DNA of 64,000 bases from an uncultured Flavobacterium sp. (GCF_963422545.1 NZ_OY730251.1:62001-126000), one strand, 5' to 3'; shown: positions 43,333-52,060, counted from the stretch's first letter. Numbers and translations: made by a program. Notes: generated by a model not told the origin, from the letters alone.

Positions 43333-43704
43333 CTAATTTTCTAATTCGATAATTTCGTTCTGAATTTTCTTTGTCAAACTTTTGAAAACCAATTCATACG
43401 AATGGTCTATAAGTTCTTTGACAAATTTCACTGGAAGATTTCCGTTTAAAGCAATCGTATTCCAATGTACTTTGCTCATATGAAACCCCGGTTTTATCTC
43501 ATCATATTCAGCTCTTAATTCCTGAGCACGTTCAGGATCACATTTTAAATTGACTGAAGGCTCGTTCTTTTCCCATTGTGATAAGGAAGATAAAGCAAAC
43601 ATTTTTCCGCCAACTTTAAAAACTAAAGTATCTTCATCAAAAGGGAAATGTTCGCTAACGCCTTTTTTCGAAAGACAATATTCGTAATATGTTTCTAAAT
43701 TCAT
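43333..43704 (-). CDS. MmcQ/YjbR-family protein
   Basis: 123 residues: YYEYCLSKKGVSEHFPFDEDTLVFKVGGKMFALSSL, VNLKCDPERAQELRAEY, PGFHMSKVHWNTIALNG. This is the CyaY-like-fold MmcQ/YjbR family, which binds DNA in some members. It ends the tight run cyclase, GNAT, DUF4260, MmcQ (8 bp behind DUF4260). Confidence 0.9.
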   Translation of the reverse strand: MNLETYYEYCLSKKGVSEHFPFDEDTLVFKVGGKMFALSSLSQWEKNEPSVNLKCDPERAQELRAEYDEIKPGFHMSKVHWNTIALNGNLPVKFVKELIDHSYELVFKSLTKKIQNEIIELEN

Positions 43705-43712
43705 ATCAATTT

Positions 43713-44063
43713 TTATTTACCAATTTCACCTAAATGTGTGTATTTAAAGCCTTTTTCATATTTCAAACCGTAACCTAAAATCCGATCCATTGCCGAATGC
43801 GCAAGTAAAATAATACCTGTAAGCTGAACGATTTCAATTTTTAAGTAACAGCCAATTATATAAAGTAAAATCGCAATCGCTTTATGATGAAATAAGTTGT
43901 ACAAAAAAGCACCGGTTTTATTGCCAAAAGCGTAACCAATCATAGAAAGATCGGGCGCTAAAATCAAGACCAAAAACCACCACCATTGATAGCTTAATAG
44001 ACTAAATAAATAGATTCCGAGAATAAAAAGACCTAATTCTTCAAGTTTGAGTATTGTTTTCAT
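43713..44063 (-). CDS. DUF4260 membrane protein
   Basis: 116 residues, four hydrophobic segments: YQWWWFLVLILAPDLSMIGYAFGNKTGAFLYNLFHHKAIAILLY and HSAMDRILGYGLKYEKGFKYTHLG. That is the DUF4260 pattern. Its start overlaps the GNAT stop by 4 bp. Function unknown. Confidence 0.85.
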   Translation of the reverse strand: MKTILKLEELGLFILGIYLFSLLSYQWWWFLVLILAPDLSMIGYAFGNKTGAFLYNLFHHKAIAILLYIIGCYLKIEIVQLTGIILLAHSAMDRILGYGLKYEKGFKYTHLGEIGK

Positions 44064-44458
44064 AATTTTTTTTCCATCATTTTCTCTGGATGTTCCAAAG
44101 GTTTAAAACCAAATTTTTCATATAAAAAATGAGCATCAGTTGTGGCTAATCTCCAAATTTTAATCTCTTTAAGAATCGGCTCATTCATCATAGTTTCAAT
44201 TAAAATAGACGAATATCCTTTTCCGCGATGTTCTTCAGTAATAAAAACATCCATCACATATCCAAAAACGACATAATCAGTAATCACACGAGCAAAGCCA
44301 ATTTGCTTGTCGTTTAAGTAAATTCCAAAACAAACCGAAGCATCAATTGTAGTCTGCACTTCTTCGATAGTTCGTCCTGCAGCCCAATAAATGTCTTTTA
44401 AGAAGTCTTGAATGAATGGAACATTAAGTTTAGTTTTATCTGTAGAAACGTTAATCAT
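44060..44458 (-). CDS. GNAT-family N-acetyltransferase
   Basis: 132 residues from the ATG at 44458 (an ATG three codons earlier at 44467 is also possible). The acetyl-CoA loop is VFITEEHRGKGYSSILIETMM; the rest is IGFARVITDYVVFGYVMDVF and ATTDAHFLYEKFGFKPLEHPEKMM, a common small GNAT. Substrate unknown. Confidence 0.88.
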   Translation of the reverse strand: MINVSTDKTKLNVPFIQDFLKDIYWAAGRTIEEVQTTIDASVCFGIYLNDKQIGFARVITDYVVFGYVMDVFITEEHRGKGYSSILIETMMNEPILKEIKIWRLATTDAHFLYEKFGFKPLEHPEKMMEKKL

Positions 44459-44491
44459 AGTATTCAATCTCAGTTTAAGTATTCAGTAAAT

Positions 44492-45289
44492 CTATAATCT
44501 AAAATCTGCAATTTTATATAAAATTGGTTTTGACGGGCTTGCATCGTTTTCAAACGAAGCGATTTGTAAATTTAGTATATAATCTCCATCTTGAATTTCA
44601 TCTGGAACAAAAATCATTTCGGTAATCGTTGCATTCAATCGCGCGTCAGAGTTTAAGTTTAAAGTATCTTTTACGTTCCAGAACGCTTTATGAGCCAATA
44701 ATTTACCTTCGTCATGTTCTTTGTCAACACTTGGTAAATCTATTAATAAATGCTGAATTTCGCTTTCGCGGATGAAAATTGCTGCTTCTTCAGACAAATA
44801 TGGCGGATTAGTATTCGAATATTTTCTTGATTTTTTTTCCTTTTGATTTGGAAGTGTTCGAATGATAATTGCTTCCGATTTTGTCACATTGAGCGATCCC
44901 GAAGCTTCGGGAGAAATACTCAATGCTTTTTCAATTAATTCTTTTGTAATAACATAATCATCATCAATTTTTTTAGGCTCAACCGTAATCAATTTAGCAA
45001 AAAAGAAAAACTGTTTTAAAGATTGATTAATACTGTAAAAATCATTTGTAATATGACCTAAACATTCCGTGTGTGTGCCATGACCATGCGGATTGAAGAA
45101 AATATTATTAAAATTCGTAGATGATTTTCCTTCCGAAACTTTCCCAATCCAATCGCCAAAAACTACAGGTTCAATAACTGGTTTTTCGATATACCAAGCA
45201 ATCGGATTTTCGTCAGTATTAGTTAATGGAATAGAGATATCAATGGGTTTTGATAAGTCGATTTCGAAGTTGTTGATTTTTGCTAACAC
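44492..45289 (-). CDS. Cyclase / kynurenine-formamidase-like metal hydrolase
   Basis: 265 residues if GTG 45289 is the start. The metal motif HGHGTHTECLGH is the HxGTHxDxPxH signature of the cyclase (KynB-like) family; DLPSVDKEHDEGKLLAHKAFW follows. No ATG fits: codons upstream of 45289 run through a GCAAAGTCGCAAAGTCACAAAG repeat, so the start is uncertain (TTG 45286 and an ATG at 45325 are alternatives). About residues 125-138 (SISPEASGSLNVTK) are encoded by what looks like a dispersed repeat (44882-44915). Confidence 0.8.
   Translation of the reverse strand: MLAKINNFEIDLSKPIDISIPLTNTDENPIAWYIEKPVIEPVVFGDWIGKVSEGKSSTNFNNIFFNPHGHGTHTECLGHITNDFYSINQSLKQFFFFAKLITVEPKKIDDDYVITKELIEKALSISPEASGSLNVTKSEAIIIRTLPNQKEKKSRKYSNTNPPYLSEEAAIFIRESEIQHLLIDLPSVDKEHDEGKLLAHKAFWNVKDTLNLNSDARLNATITEMIFVPDEIQDGDYILNLQIASFENDASPSKPILYKIADFRL
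44882..44915 (-). repeat. Repeat-like segment inside the cyclase gene
   Basis: TGTCACATTGAGCGATCCCG followed by AAGCTTCGGGAGAAAT contains the palindrome CCCGAAGCTTCGGG and the TGTCACATTGAGCG phrase, both like the intergenic family at 11365-11494 and 62963-63018. It stays in frame. Confidence 0.6.
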
Positions 45290-45367
45290 AAATATGGCTT
45301 TTATGCCGCAAAGTCGCAAAGTCACAAAGTTTAAATAATTTGCGTCTTCGTGCCTTTGTGGCTAATT
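45290..45367. repeat. GCAAAGTCGCAAAGTCACAAAG-type repeat
   Basis: GCCGCAAAGTCGCAAAGTCACAAAGTTTAAAT and TTGCGTCTTCGTGCCTTTGTGGC belong to the family seen near 24100, 33640, 33850 and 60885. It fills the gap between hemW and the cyclase. Confidence 0.55.
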
Positions 45368-46504
45368 TTAGTCTTCCAAATTTAAGTAAAACAAATCACT
45401 CGCAATTCCATCAGTTAAAAATTTTCCTTTTGGAGTTGGTTTTAGAATATTGTTTTCGATCGAAAGCAAATCGTCATTTAGGAATTTTTGAGATTGTTTT
45501 TTGAGATAATTCAAATATTCCAAACCAAATTCATTTTCAATTCTGTCTAAAGAAACGCCCCAAATGGTTCTCAATCCCGTCATAATATATTCGTTATAAC
45601 GATCCGATTTCGATAGGATTTCTGTTTCGATTGGAAGTTCATCGTTCTGAATTGATTTTAAATACAATGAATTATTAGCAATATTCCAGCCTCTTTTTTC
45701 ACCATCATAACTATGTGCAGAAGGTCCAATTCCAATATATTTTTTACCCAGCCAATAAGCCGAATTGTTTTTGGAGAAATAACCTTCTTTCCCAAAATTG
45801 GATAGTTCGTAATGAATAAAACCATTTTTTTGAAGCATATCAACCAAAATCATGAAGTGGCTTGAAGCTACTTCGTCTTGCGGTTCAGCAATTTTTCCGG
45901 TATCAATTAATTTTCTTAAAGCCGTTTTTGGTTCAACAGTCAAAGCATAACTAGAAATATGCGGAATGCCAAAACTCAACGCTGTCTCAATATTTTTCTT
46001 CCACATTTCGTCAGTCAATCCCGGGATTCCGTAAATCAAATCAAGCGAAATATTATCAAAATATTTAGTAGCTTCTTCTAAACATTTTTTGGCTTCCGCC
46101 GAATTATGAGCGCGATTCATCATCTTCAAATCCTCTTCATAAAAAGACTGAATTCCTATACTTAAGCGATTTATAGGACTTTTTGATAACTCTAAAATTC
46201 GTTCTGAAGATAAATCATCAGGATTTGCTTCGAGCGTAATTTCAGGATTTGTTGAAACTTTATAATTTTGATAAACAGTATTAATCAAAAGATTGATTTC
46301 TTCAGTAGATAAAACCGAAGGCGTTCCTCCGCCAAAGTAAATTGTTTCTACAACATCATCTTTAAATTCATTTTTGCGCATACCAATTTCTTTGGCTAAA
46401 GCCAAAACCATATCGTCTTTCTTTTTCATTGAAGTCGAAAAATGAAAGTCGCAATAGTTGCAAGCCTGCTTGCAAAAAGGTATGTGAATGTAAATCCCTG
46501 ACAT
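45368..46504 (-). CDS. hemW: Radical SAM protein HemW (coproporphyrinogen-III-oxidase-like)
   Basis: 378 residues. The [4Fe-4S] motif CKQACNYCDFHF (Cys11, Cys15, Cys18) carries the extra CDF typical of HemN/HemW, then YFGGGTPSVLS, TLEANPDD, RLSIGIQSFYEEDLKMMNRAH and DLIYGIPGLTDEMW. The N-terminus lacks the extension of true HemN, so the haem chaperone HemW is more likely. Confidence 0.93.
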   Translation of the reverse strand: MSGIYIHIPFCKQACNYCDFHFSTSMKKKDDMVLALAKEIGMRKNEFKDDVVETIYFGGGTPSVLSTEEINLLINTVYQNYKVSTNPEITLEANPDDLSSERILELSKSPINRLSIGIQSFYEEDLKMMNRAHNSAEAKKCLEEATKYFDNISLDLIYGIPGLTDEMWKKNIETALSFGIPHISSYALTVEPKTALRKLIDTGKIAEPQDEVASSHFMILVDMLQKNGFIHYELSNFGKEGYFSKNNSAYWLGKKYIGIGPSAHSYDGEKRGWNIANNSLYLKSIQNDELPIETEILSKSDRYNEYIMTGLRTIWGVSLDRIENEFGLEYLNYLKKQSQKFLNDDLLSIENNILKPTPKGKFLTDGIASDLFYLNLED

Positions 46505-46511
46505 TTTTAAT

Positions 46512-46595
46512 TAGATAATTAGAGAATGTGTCAATTAGATAATTTATTCGTTGTCTATAGAATTATCTAATTATCAAATTTTCTCAATTGACACA
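46512..46595. repeat. AATTAGAGAATGTGTCAATTAGATAATT inverted repeat
   Basis: Arms ATGTGTCAATTAGATAATT (46526-46544) and AATTATCTAATTATC..AATTGACACAT (46561-46591) are largely complementary. It lies between ruvC and hemW, both minus strand. Confidence 0.65.
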
Positions 46596-47150
46596 TTATT
46601 TTTTAACCCGTTCCTCGTTTTGTTTCACAAAAGCATCCCAGCCTGAATAACTTTTTCCGGCTACGATTTTTCCTGAATTAAAGAAATGGCAAACCGCTGC
46701 GGCCAAACCATCTGTTGAATCCAGATTTTTAGGTAATTCTTTTAATCCTAAAAGTTGCTGAAGCATTTTTGCTACTTGTTCTTTGCTGGCGTTTCCGTTT
46801 CCGGTAATTGCCATTTTTATCTTTTTTGGTTCATATTCTGTAATCGGAATATCTCTCGAAAGTCCCGCGGCCATTGCGACACCTTGCGCGCGACCTAATT
46901 TTAGCATCGATTGAACGTTTTTGCCAAAGAAAGGCGCTTCAATAGCAATTTCGTCCGGATGATGTGTTTCGATTAATTCGATAGTACGCTCAAAAATGAT
47001 TTTTAGTTTTTGGTAATGATTGTCGTATTTGGACAATTGCAATTCGTTAAGCTGCAAAAATTCCATTTTTTTATTGGTGACCTTTATCAATCCAAAACCC
47101 ATAATAGTTGTTCCGGGGTCAATACCTAATATGATGCGTTCTTTTGTCAA
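46596..47150 (-). CDS. ruvC: Holliday-junction endonuclease RuvC
   Basis: 184 residues. ILGIDPGTTIMGFGLI (catalytic Asp11), IAIEAPFFGKNVQSMLKLGRAQGV (Glu), EYEPKKIKMAITGNGNASKEQVAKML and STDGLAAAVCHFF (Asp) are all in place. It cuts Holliday junctions with RuvAB. The gene is divergent from the membrane-protein/GT2 pair. Confidence 0.96.
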   Translation of the reverse strand: MTKERIILGIDPGTTIMGFGLIKVTNKKMEFLQLNELQLSKYDNHYQKLKIIFERTIELIETHHPDEIAIEAPFFGKNVQSMLKLGRAQGVAMAAGLSRDIPITEYEPKKIKMAITGNGNASKEQVAKMLQQLLGLKELPKNLDSTDGLAAAVCHFFNSGKIVAGKSYSGWDAFVKQNEERVKK

Positions 47151-47251
47151 GTGTTTTTTGTTTCAGGTTTGAGTTTTCAAGTTCGAAAGTTGACAGAAAA
47201 AGGAGTAAAATTCATTTTCTCATTTTCAAATTGCCACATTTTCAAATTGAT

Positions 47252-47259
47252 TACTTTTG
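47252..47259 (+). promoter_or_regulatory. -7 element immediately before a start codon
   Basis: TACTTTTG matches TAnnTTTG exactly and ends 4 bp before the ATG at 47264, so a transcript would start at or next to the start codon. TTG at 47231-47233 gives an 18-bp spacing. Confidence 0.5.
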
Positions 47260-47263
47260 CAGC

Positions 47264-48208
47264 ATGATTTCAATTCCTCACAAAGCTAAACAATTCCTGG
47301 TTCTTCTAATCAAACTTTTGATTGTAGGTGGCGCATTTTATTTTATTTATGATCAATTAGCGAACAATGACAAACTCGATTGGCAAAAGTTCATTACGTT
47401 GTTTCGTAAAAACCAATCGGTTTTAGGAATTGGGTTTATATTGCTTTTGAGTGTTTTGAATCGTTATTTTGAGATTTTAAAATGGCAGAATCTGGCTAAA
47501 GTCATTCATGAAATTTCATTAGGAGAAGCTACAAAGCAAGTTTTGGCAGCTTTAACAGCGGGAATTTTTACACCAAATGGAGTAGGAGAATATGCGGGAA
47601 AAGCGTTGTATTATCCAAAATCAGAAGCTAAAAAAGTGGTTTTCCTGAACTTGATCTGCAACGGAATCCAGATGATTCTAACAGTGATTTTTGGTCTTTT
47701 TGGATTGTTGTATTTCAATGCAAAATATGAAGTAATAACAACTCAAACAGTAGCCATTCTATTCGGGATTTTTATCTTGTTATTTGTTGTTTTATTCTCT
47801 TTAAAGAAAATAAAAATCAAAGGATATTCGATCGAAAAATTAATCCATAAAATTAATGAGATTCCAAAATCGATTCATCGCAAAAATATTCTTTTAGGAA
47901 CCTTACGTTATTTGGTTTTCTCACATCAATATTATTTTTTGTTTCTGGCTTTTGATGTCGATTTGCCTTATTTTACTTTGATTGCTACAATTGCCGTTGT
48001 TTATTTTTTAGCATCATCATTACCAACTTTTCAGTTTTTAGACTTTGCCGTAAAAGGAAGTGTTGCCATTTATTTCTTCGGAATTTTGGGTGTAAACGAA
48101 TGGATCGTGGTTTTTATAAGCACTTTGATGTGGTTTCTAAATGTGGTTTTACCAGTGGTTATAGGGGCATATTATGTGCTGAATTTTAAAACGAAAACCA
48201 TAGAATGA
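47264..48208 (+). CDS. Lysylphosphatidylglycerol-synthase-like membrane protein (UPF0104)
   Basis: 314 residues from the ATG at 47264, with about seven to eight membrane segments. NRYFEILKWQNLAKVIHEISLGEATKQVLAALTAGIFTPNGVGEYAGKALYY and SSLPTFQFLDFAVKGSVAIYFFG match the membrane domain of MprF/UPF0104 flippase-like proteins; the soluble synthase domain is absent. Its stop overlaps the GT2 start by 4 bp, so the two probably act together on a lipid-linked product. Confidence 0.8.
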   Translation: MISIPHKAKQFLVLLIKLLIVGGAFYFIYDQLANNDKLDWQKFITLFRKNQSVLGIGFILLLSVLNRYFEILKWQNLAKVIHEISLGEATKQVLAALTAGIFTPNGVGEYAGKALYYPKSEAKKVVFLNLICNGIQMILTVIFGLFGLLYFNAKYEVITTQTVAILFGIFILLFVVLFSLKKIKIKGYSIEKLIHKINEIPKSIHRKNILLGTLRYLVFSHQYYFLFLAFDVDLPYFTLIATIAVVYFLASSLPTFQFLDFAVKGSVAIYFFGILGVNEWIVVFISTLMWFLNVVLPVVIGAYYVLNFKTKTIE

Positions 48209-49308
48209 TTTCGGTTCTATTTCTCATATTGATCATTTACGTATTTAGTATTGGATTGCTTATTTATGGTTTTACCAAAGTAAAAAAATATCAGAAATCA
48301 GGCTTAAAACCTCAAACAAGTTTTACAATTATAGTTCCGTTCAGGAATGAAGCCGAGAATTTACCAAAGCTTTTGCAGCGTTTTTTGGAACTTAATTATC
48401 CTGATAATTTGTTCGAAGTGATTTTGGTAGATGATAGCTCGAATGAAAAGTTTCAAGTTTCAGATTTCAGATTTCAGGTTTCGATAATTGATAATATTCG
48501 CGTTTCGAATTCTCCTAAAAAAGATGCTATTTCAACAGCAATGCAACATGTAAAAACCAATTGGGTAATTACTACTGATGCAGATTGTATTGTGCCTGAA
48601 AATTGGCTTTTAACATTTGATAATTATATTCAGAAGAATAACGTTTCGATGCTTGCCGGTGCTGTTACTTATGAATGTGAAAAATCTTTTTTACATCACT
48701 TTCAGCAACTAGATTTAATAAGTTTGCAAGGCGCAACAATAGGAAGTTTTGGACTCCAAAAAGCGTTTATGTGCAACGGAGCCAATTTTGCTTACACAAA
48801 ATCATTGTTTGAAAAATTAAACGGATTTGATGGAAATGATAAAATTGCCAGCGGAGATGATGTTTTTCTATTGCAAAAAGCAGCTAATTTATTCCCTGAT
48901 GAAGTTTATTATCTAAAATGTGATGAAGCTATTGTTGTAACAAAACCAACTGAGAACTGGAAATCCTTATTTTATCAAAGAGTGCGTTGGGCAGCAAAAA
49001 CAAGTTCGTATCAAAGTGTTTTTGGAAAGGTTTTAGGTTTAATTGTTTTTTTTGGAAATCTGAGTTTTGTTGTTGGATTTTTCTTTGTTGTTTTTGGGAT
49101 TATGCCTTATCCATTTTTTGTGTTGTTTGCTTTTTTTAAGTTTACAATTGATTTTGTACTGCTTTATATCACTAATCAATTTTTGACAAAAACCAGAATT
49201 AAAAGTTTGCTTTTGAGTAGTTTGCTTTATCCTTTTTTTAGTACAACTGTAGCTTTGTATAGTTTGTTTGGTTCTTATGAATGGAAGGGGAGAAAGTTTA
49301 AAAGTTAA
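48205..49308 (+). CDS. Family-2 glycosyltransferase, membrane-bound
   Basis: 367 residues. An N-terminal membrane helix (2-22), then the GT-A fold: FTIIVPFRNEAENLPKLLQRFLE, EVILVDDSS, ITTDADCIVP, NFAYTKSLFEKLNGFDG, SGDDVFLLQK and QRVRWAAKT, then three C-terminal helices. Directly after VDDSSNEK comes FQVSDFRFQVS (about residues 83-93), encoded by a TTTCAAGTTTCAGATTTCAG repeat that is otherwise intergenic. Product unknown; coupled with UPF0104 upstream. Confidence 0.88.
   Translation: MISVLFLILIIYVFSIGLLIYGFTKVKKYQKSGLKPQTSFTIIVPFRNEAENLPKLLQRFLELNYPDNLFEVILVDDSSNEKFQVSDFRFQVSIIDNIRVSNSPKKDAISTAMQHVKTNWVITTDADCIVPENWLLTFDNYIQKNNVSMLAGAVTYECEKSFLHHFQQLDLISLQGATIGSFGLQKAFMCNGANFAYTKSLFEKLNGFDGNDKIASGDDVFLLQKAANLFPDEVYYLKCDEAIVVTKPTENWKSLFYQRVRWAAKTSSYQSVFGKVLGLIVFFGNLSFVVGFFFVVFGIMPYPFFVLFAFFKFTIDFVLLYITNQFLTKTRIKSLLLSSLLYPFFSTTVALYSLFGSYEWKGRKFKS
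48449..48483 (+). repeat. TTTCAGATTTCAGG repeat inside the GT2 coding region
   Basis: AGTTTCAAGTTTCAGATTTC continues with AGATTTCAGGTTTCG. The same phrase lies between genes at 29784-29810, 47158-47185 and 57714-57755. Here it adds about 11 codons without a frameshift. Confidence 0.7.
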
Positions 49309-49486
49309 ATTTCAAATTCTAATAATCTTGTGATTGTAGGAACGTAAAATGGCACGCGGATGACACGGATTCGCTTTGCGAAGGCGCGGATTTATGCGGA
49401 TTTTTTTTCATTGTTTTTTCTTCATAATTTTTCGTTTTTCAGGACGAAAAAAATGTGAAGAAAAAATTTCTTATGAAACCTAAAGC

Positions 49487-49564
49487 CTAGCCCTGATAGA
49501 AGCGGTATCCTTTTTCTTGCTCCTTTAGCAAGGAAAAGATATGAGCGGATAGCAGGAAATAGCT
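49487..49564 (-). repeat. Variable-core repeat, copy C
   Basis: On the minus strand GAGCTATTTCCTGCTATCCGC..ATATCTTTT, hairpin CCTTGCT/AGCAAGG, then AAAGGATACCGCTTCTATCAGGGCTAG. The gap 49309-49654 also holds a GGCACGCGGATGACACGGAT/GCGGATTTATGCGGATTT repeat (about 49352-49402) and no gene. Confidence 0.8.
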
Positions 49565-49654
49565 CTTGATTCTTTGACTTTGCTGAGAATGAATAAAAAT
49601 AAGTAAACGGAAAATTAAATGAACTTATATCACTAAATGGTAAAACGCAAAAAG

Positions 49655-50140
49655 CTATTTTTTATCTTTTGCTTTAAGAATAACCGGTAAAATAAATTGA
49701 GTTTTTACCGGAAGTCCGCGTTTAAGAGCGGGATTTATTTTAGGGAAATCGACCAAACGGGCGTGCAAAATACTATCGATTTTGATCGTATCATAAGCAA
49801 CAGAATCTTTAGGAAACTGTGGTTCGAATTTCATAGTCGCGTTAGGGAAAACTGTAACTTTTACTTCGATTGTATCCAATTCCGGATATAGTATCGAAAG
49901 CGTGTCAATGTCTAATTTCTCTTGAATAAGCTCTGCCATTACCTGAAAAAAGCATTGCTGACGTTGCTTTTTATCAGCAATTTTTTCGCAATTTGAAACT
50001 GATGGATATTCATCAACTTCTTTCCAATTGATTGCTTTTAACTCTTTTTGAAGTAATTCTTTTTCAGACGGAACCCGCTTCTCAAAATATTGACAAGAAT
50101 GGAGTGTAAGAAAAGCTAATAAAAGGAAAAGCTGCTTCAA
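49655..50140 (-). CDS. Putative lipoprotein
   Basis: 161 residues with a lipoprotein signal (MKQLFLLLAFLTLHSC). The mature part has YPSVSNCEKIADKKQRQQCFFQVMAELIQEKL and a C-terminal RLVDFPKINPALKRGLPVKTQFILPVILK that weakly resembles the end of TonB C-terminal domains. No firm family. It lies 48 bp behind the next secreted-protein gene, probably one transcript. Confidence 0.65.
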   Translation of the reverse strand: MKQLFLLLAFLTLHSCQYFEKRVPSEKELLQKELKAINWKEVDEYPSVSNCEKIADKKQRQQCFFQVMAELIQEKLDIDTLSILYPELDTIEVKVTVFPNATMKFEPQFPKDSVAYDTIKIDSILHARLVDFPKINPALKRGLPVKTQFILPVILKAKDKK

Positions 50141-50188
50141 GATTATGAATTTGAATTGGATAAACTAATTATTGGTATAAAAATACGA

Positions 50189-50572
50189 TTATTTTTTTTG
50201 AGAACCTTTGAAATGTAAATATTCTTCATAGCTTTCTGAGAGCCATTGTTCTTTATTTTTTGCTGCAACTTCCTTTTGTTCAGGATATAATTTAGCAAGT
50301 CGGTCAGAAAAAGTAGCTATTTGAACGGTGTAGTCGTAAAACTCAGTTCTTGTTAAAATAATATCAGCATCATTTTTGCGATTAAAGTATTCAAAGAAAA
50401 GTGCATCAAATTCTTTCAAGGAGAAGTTTAATACTTTTTTCTTATTACTTTTATAAATACTGTCTTGTAATAATTTATCGTCAAGCGAAAGTTTTTTAGA
50501 CTGCGCGTACATTGAATTACTGATTGGGATGATCAGAGATAAAAACAATATAAGTTTAAATAAACTGTGCAT
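50189..50572 (-). CDS. Hypothetical exported protein
   Basis: 127 residues with signal peptide (MHSLFKLILFLSLIIPISNSMYAQS). The mature part is charged and helical (LSLDDKLLQDSIYKSNKKKVLNFSLKEFDALFFEYFNRK). I do not recognise a family. First of a two-gene minus-strand unit, divergent from the DUF456 gene. Confidence 0.65.
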   Translation of the reverse strand: MHSLFKLILFLSLIIPISNSMYAQSKKLSLDDKLLQDSIYKSNKKKVLNFSLKEFDALFFEYFNRKNDADIILTRTEFYDYTVQIATFSDRLAKLYPEQKEVAAKNKEQWLSESYEEYLHFKGSQKK

Positions 50573-50621
50573 TTATTGGCTTTACTAGATTATTTGTAGG
50601 GACAAAGTTACAAAAAATATT

Positions 50622-51122
50622 ATGGATTTACTATTGCTATCGCTCGGTTTTATATGTATGATTGTTGGCATTTTTGGAAGTTTTCTTCCTGTTTTACCCG
50701 GTTTATCCAGTTGTTGGGTAGGTTTGTTGTTATTGTACCTGACAAAAGCGGTAGAGAATAATTATTGGGTTCTGGGTATCACACTTTTGCTTACCATAAT
50801 TATTACTGTTTTGGATTATGTAATTCCGGCCAAAGGAACCAAAAAGTTTGGTGGAAGTTCTTACGGAGTTTGGGGAACCAATATTGGTTTAATAGTTGGC
50901 ATTCTGGCCCCTATACCTTTTGGGGTTATTATTGGTCCTTTTCTGGGAGCATTAGTTGGAGAACTAATTTATGACTCTAAAAATCATCAGCGTGCATTAA
51001 AAGCTGCGACGGGATCTGTACTTGGTTTTCTGGCTTCAAGTTTTATTAATTTCATGTTCTGTATCATTTTTCTTGGTATTTTTTTGAATGTAACATGGCG
51101 ATATCGAGCATTATTGTTTTAA
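50622..51122 (+). CDS. DUF456 membrane protein
   Basis: 166 residues with about five membrane segments and many Gly: GIFGSFLPVLPGLSSCWVGLLLLYLT, LDYVIPAKGTKKFGGSSYGVWGTNIGLIVGILAPIPFGVIIGPFLGALVGELI. This is the DUF456 pattern. Function unknown. Confidence 0.87.
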   Translation: MDLLLLSLGFICMIVGIFGSFLPVLPGLSSCWVGLLLLYLTKAVENNYWVLGITLLLTIIITVLDYVIPAKGTKKFGGSSYGVWGTNIGLIVGILAPIPFGVIIGPFLGALVGELIYDSKNHQRALKAATGSVLGFLASSFINFMFCIIFLGIFLNVTWRYRALLF

Positions 51123-51393
51123 TTGTATAACATACATTTAAGCTTTTTCTTATCTTTTTTAATTTTTAAGAAAACAGCTAAATTTTTCAAAAGAGACTTT
51201 TTTGTTTGTTTTGATAACTAAGTGGTTATGTTTACTGGCGATTTGAGATTTTAGTTCTAAACAACTGTTAATTTTCCTGTTATTATTTTAACTTCTTTTT
51301 TGGAAATGTTAAAATATTTTATATTTTTATCCTGATAAACGATAAAAAGCCTCACTTTATCGATTATTTTGAACTAATTTAAATAACAACTTT

Positions 51394-51996
51394 ATGACTC
51401 CTAACCTACAAATTGAACTTAGACGTTTTATTTCGTCTAATGTTGTCTCAAAATTGAATAAATTTTATTTTGAAAACGATGCGCTTTTAATTAAAGGAAT
51501 TGATGTTTCGATAGGAACAATTTTAATGGGATTGTATAATAGGGCCGGGGAGTCGGGTTTTTACAAAGAAATTATCTCATTAATAAAAGACGATTCAACA
51601 TTTTATCAGGAAGTTGATTTTGCTTCTGGTCGAATTTTATCAGTCGACGACTGTTACCGATTAGAAGGAAACGCTTTATTAAAAGAAATTTTTACCGAAA
51701 AAAAAGGCAGAATTTCTGAAATGATTTCTAACGAAGTTGGAATCAAAAGCGAAACGGCAAGAGAAATCCTTAACTTCTCAGCATTATTAGTCGTTTCTTA
51801 CTTAAAGAACAATATTCAATTGTTAGACAGTTTAAAATTATTGCTTGAAGAGCAAAAAAGAGAGATTTTAAACAGCATTCATCCCGGAATCAAAATTATC
51901 TTAGGTTTCTCTTGTTATGAATCAGTTGAAGATAAAAACCAATCCATCGGAAGATCAATCTTCACACTATTTGGCCATAACTTTTTCAGTTTTTAA
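51394..51996 (+). CDS. DUF937 protein
   Basis: 200 residues, no signal or membrane segment. FENDALLIKGIDVSIGTILMGLYNRAGESGFYKEIISLIKDD and GRISEMISNEVGIKSETAREILNFSALLVVSYL match DUF937. Function unknown. The 271-bp AT-rich gap before it shows no gene or clear repeat. Confidence 0.75.
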   Translation: MTPNLQIELRRFISSNVVSKLNKFYFENDALLIKGIDVSIGTILMGLYNRAGESGFYKEIISLIKDDSTFYQEVDFASGRILSVDDCYRLEGNALLKEIFTEKKGRISEMISNEVGIKSETAREILNFSALLVVSYLKNNIQLLDSLKLLLEEQKREILNSIHPGIKIILGFSCYESVEDKNQSIGRSIFTLFGHNFFSF

Positions 51997-52000
51997 ATAA

Positions 52001-52034
52001 AAAAATCCCATCTTACAAAAGTAAAATAGGATTT
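52001..52034. terminator. Weak hairpin between convergent genes
   Basis: AAATCC..CTTAC and GTAAAATAGGATTT pair imperfectly, between the DUF937 gene and the pseudouridine-synthase gene. Confidence 0.4.
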
Positions 52035-52060
52035 ATATTTAAGTCCAAATTTGAAGCGTT

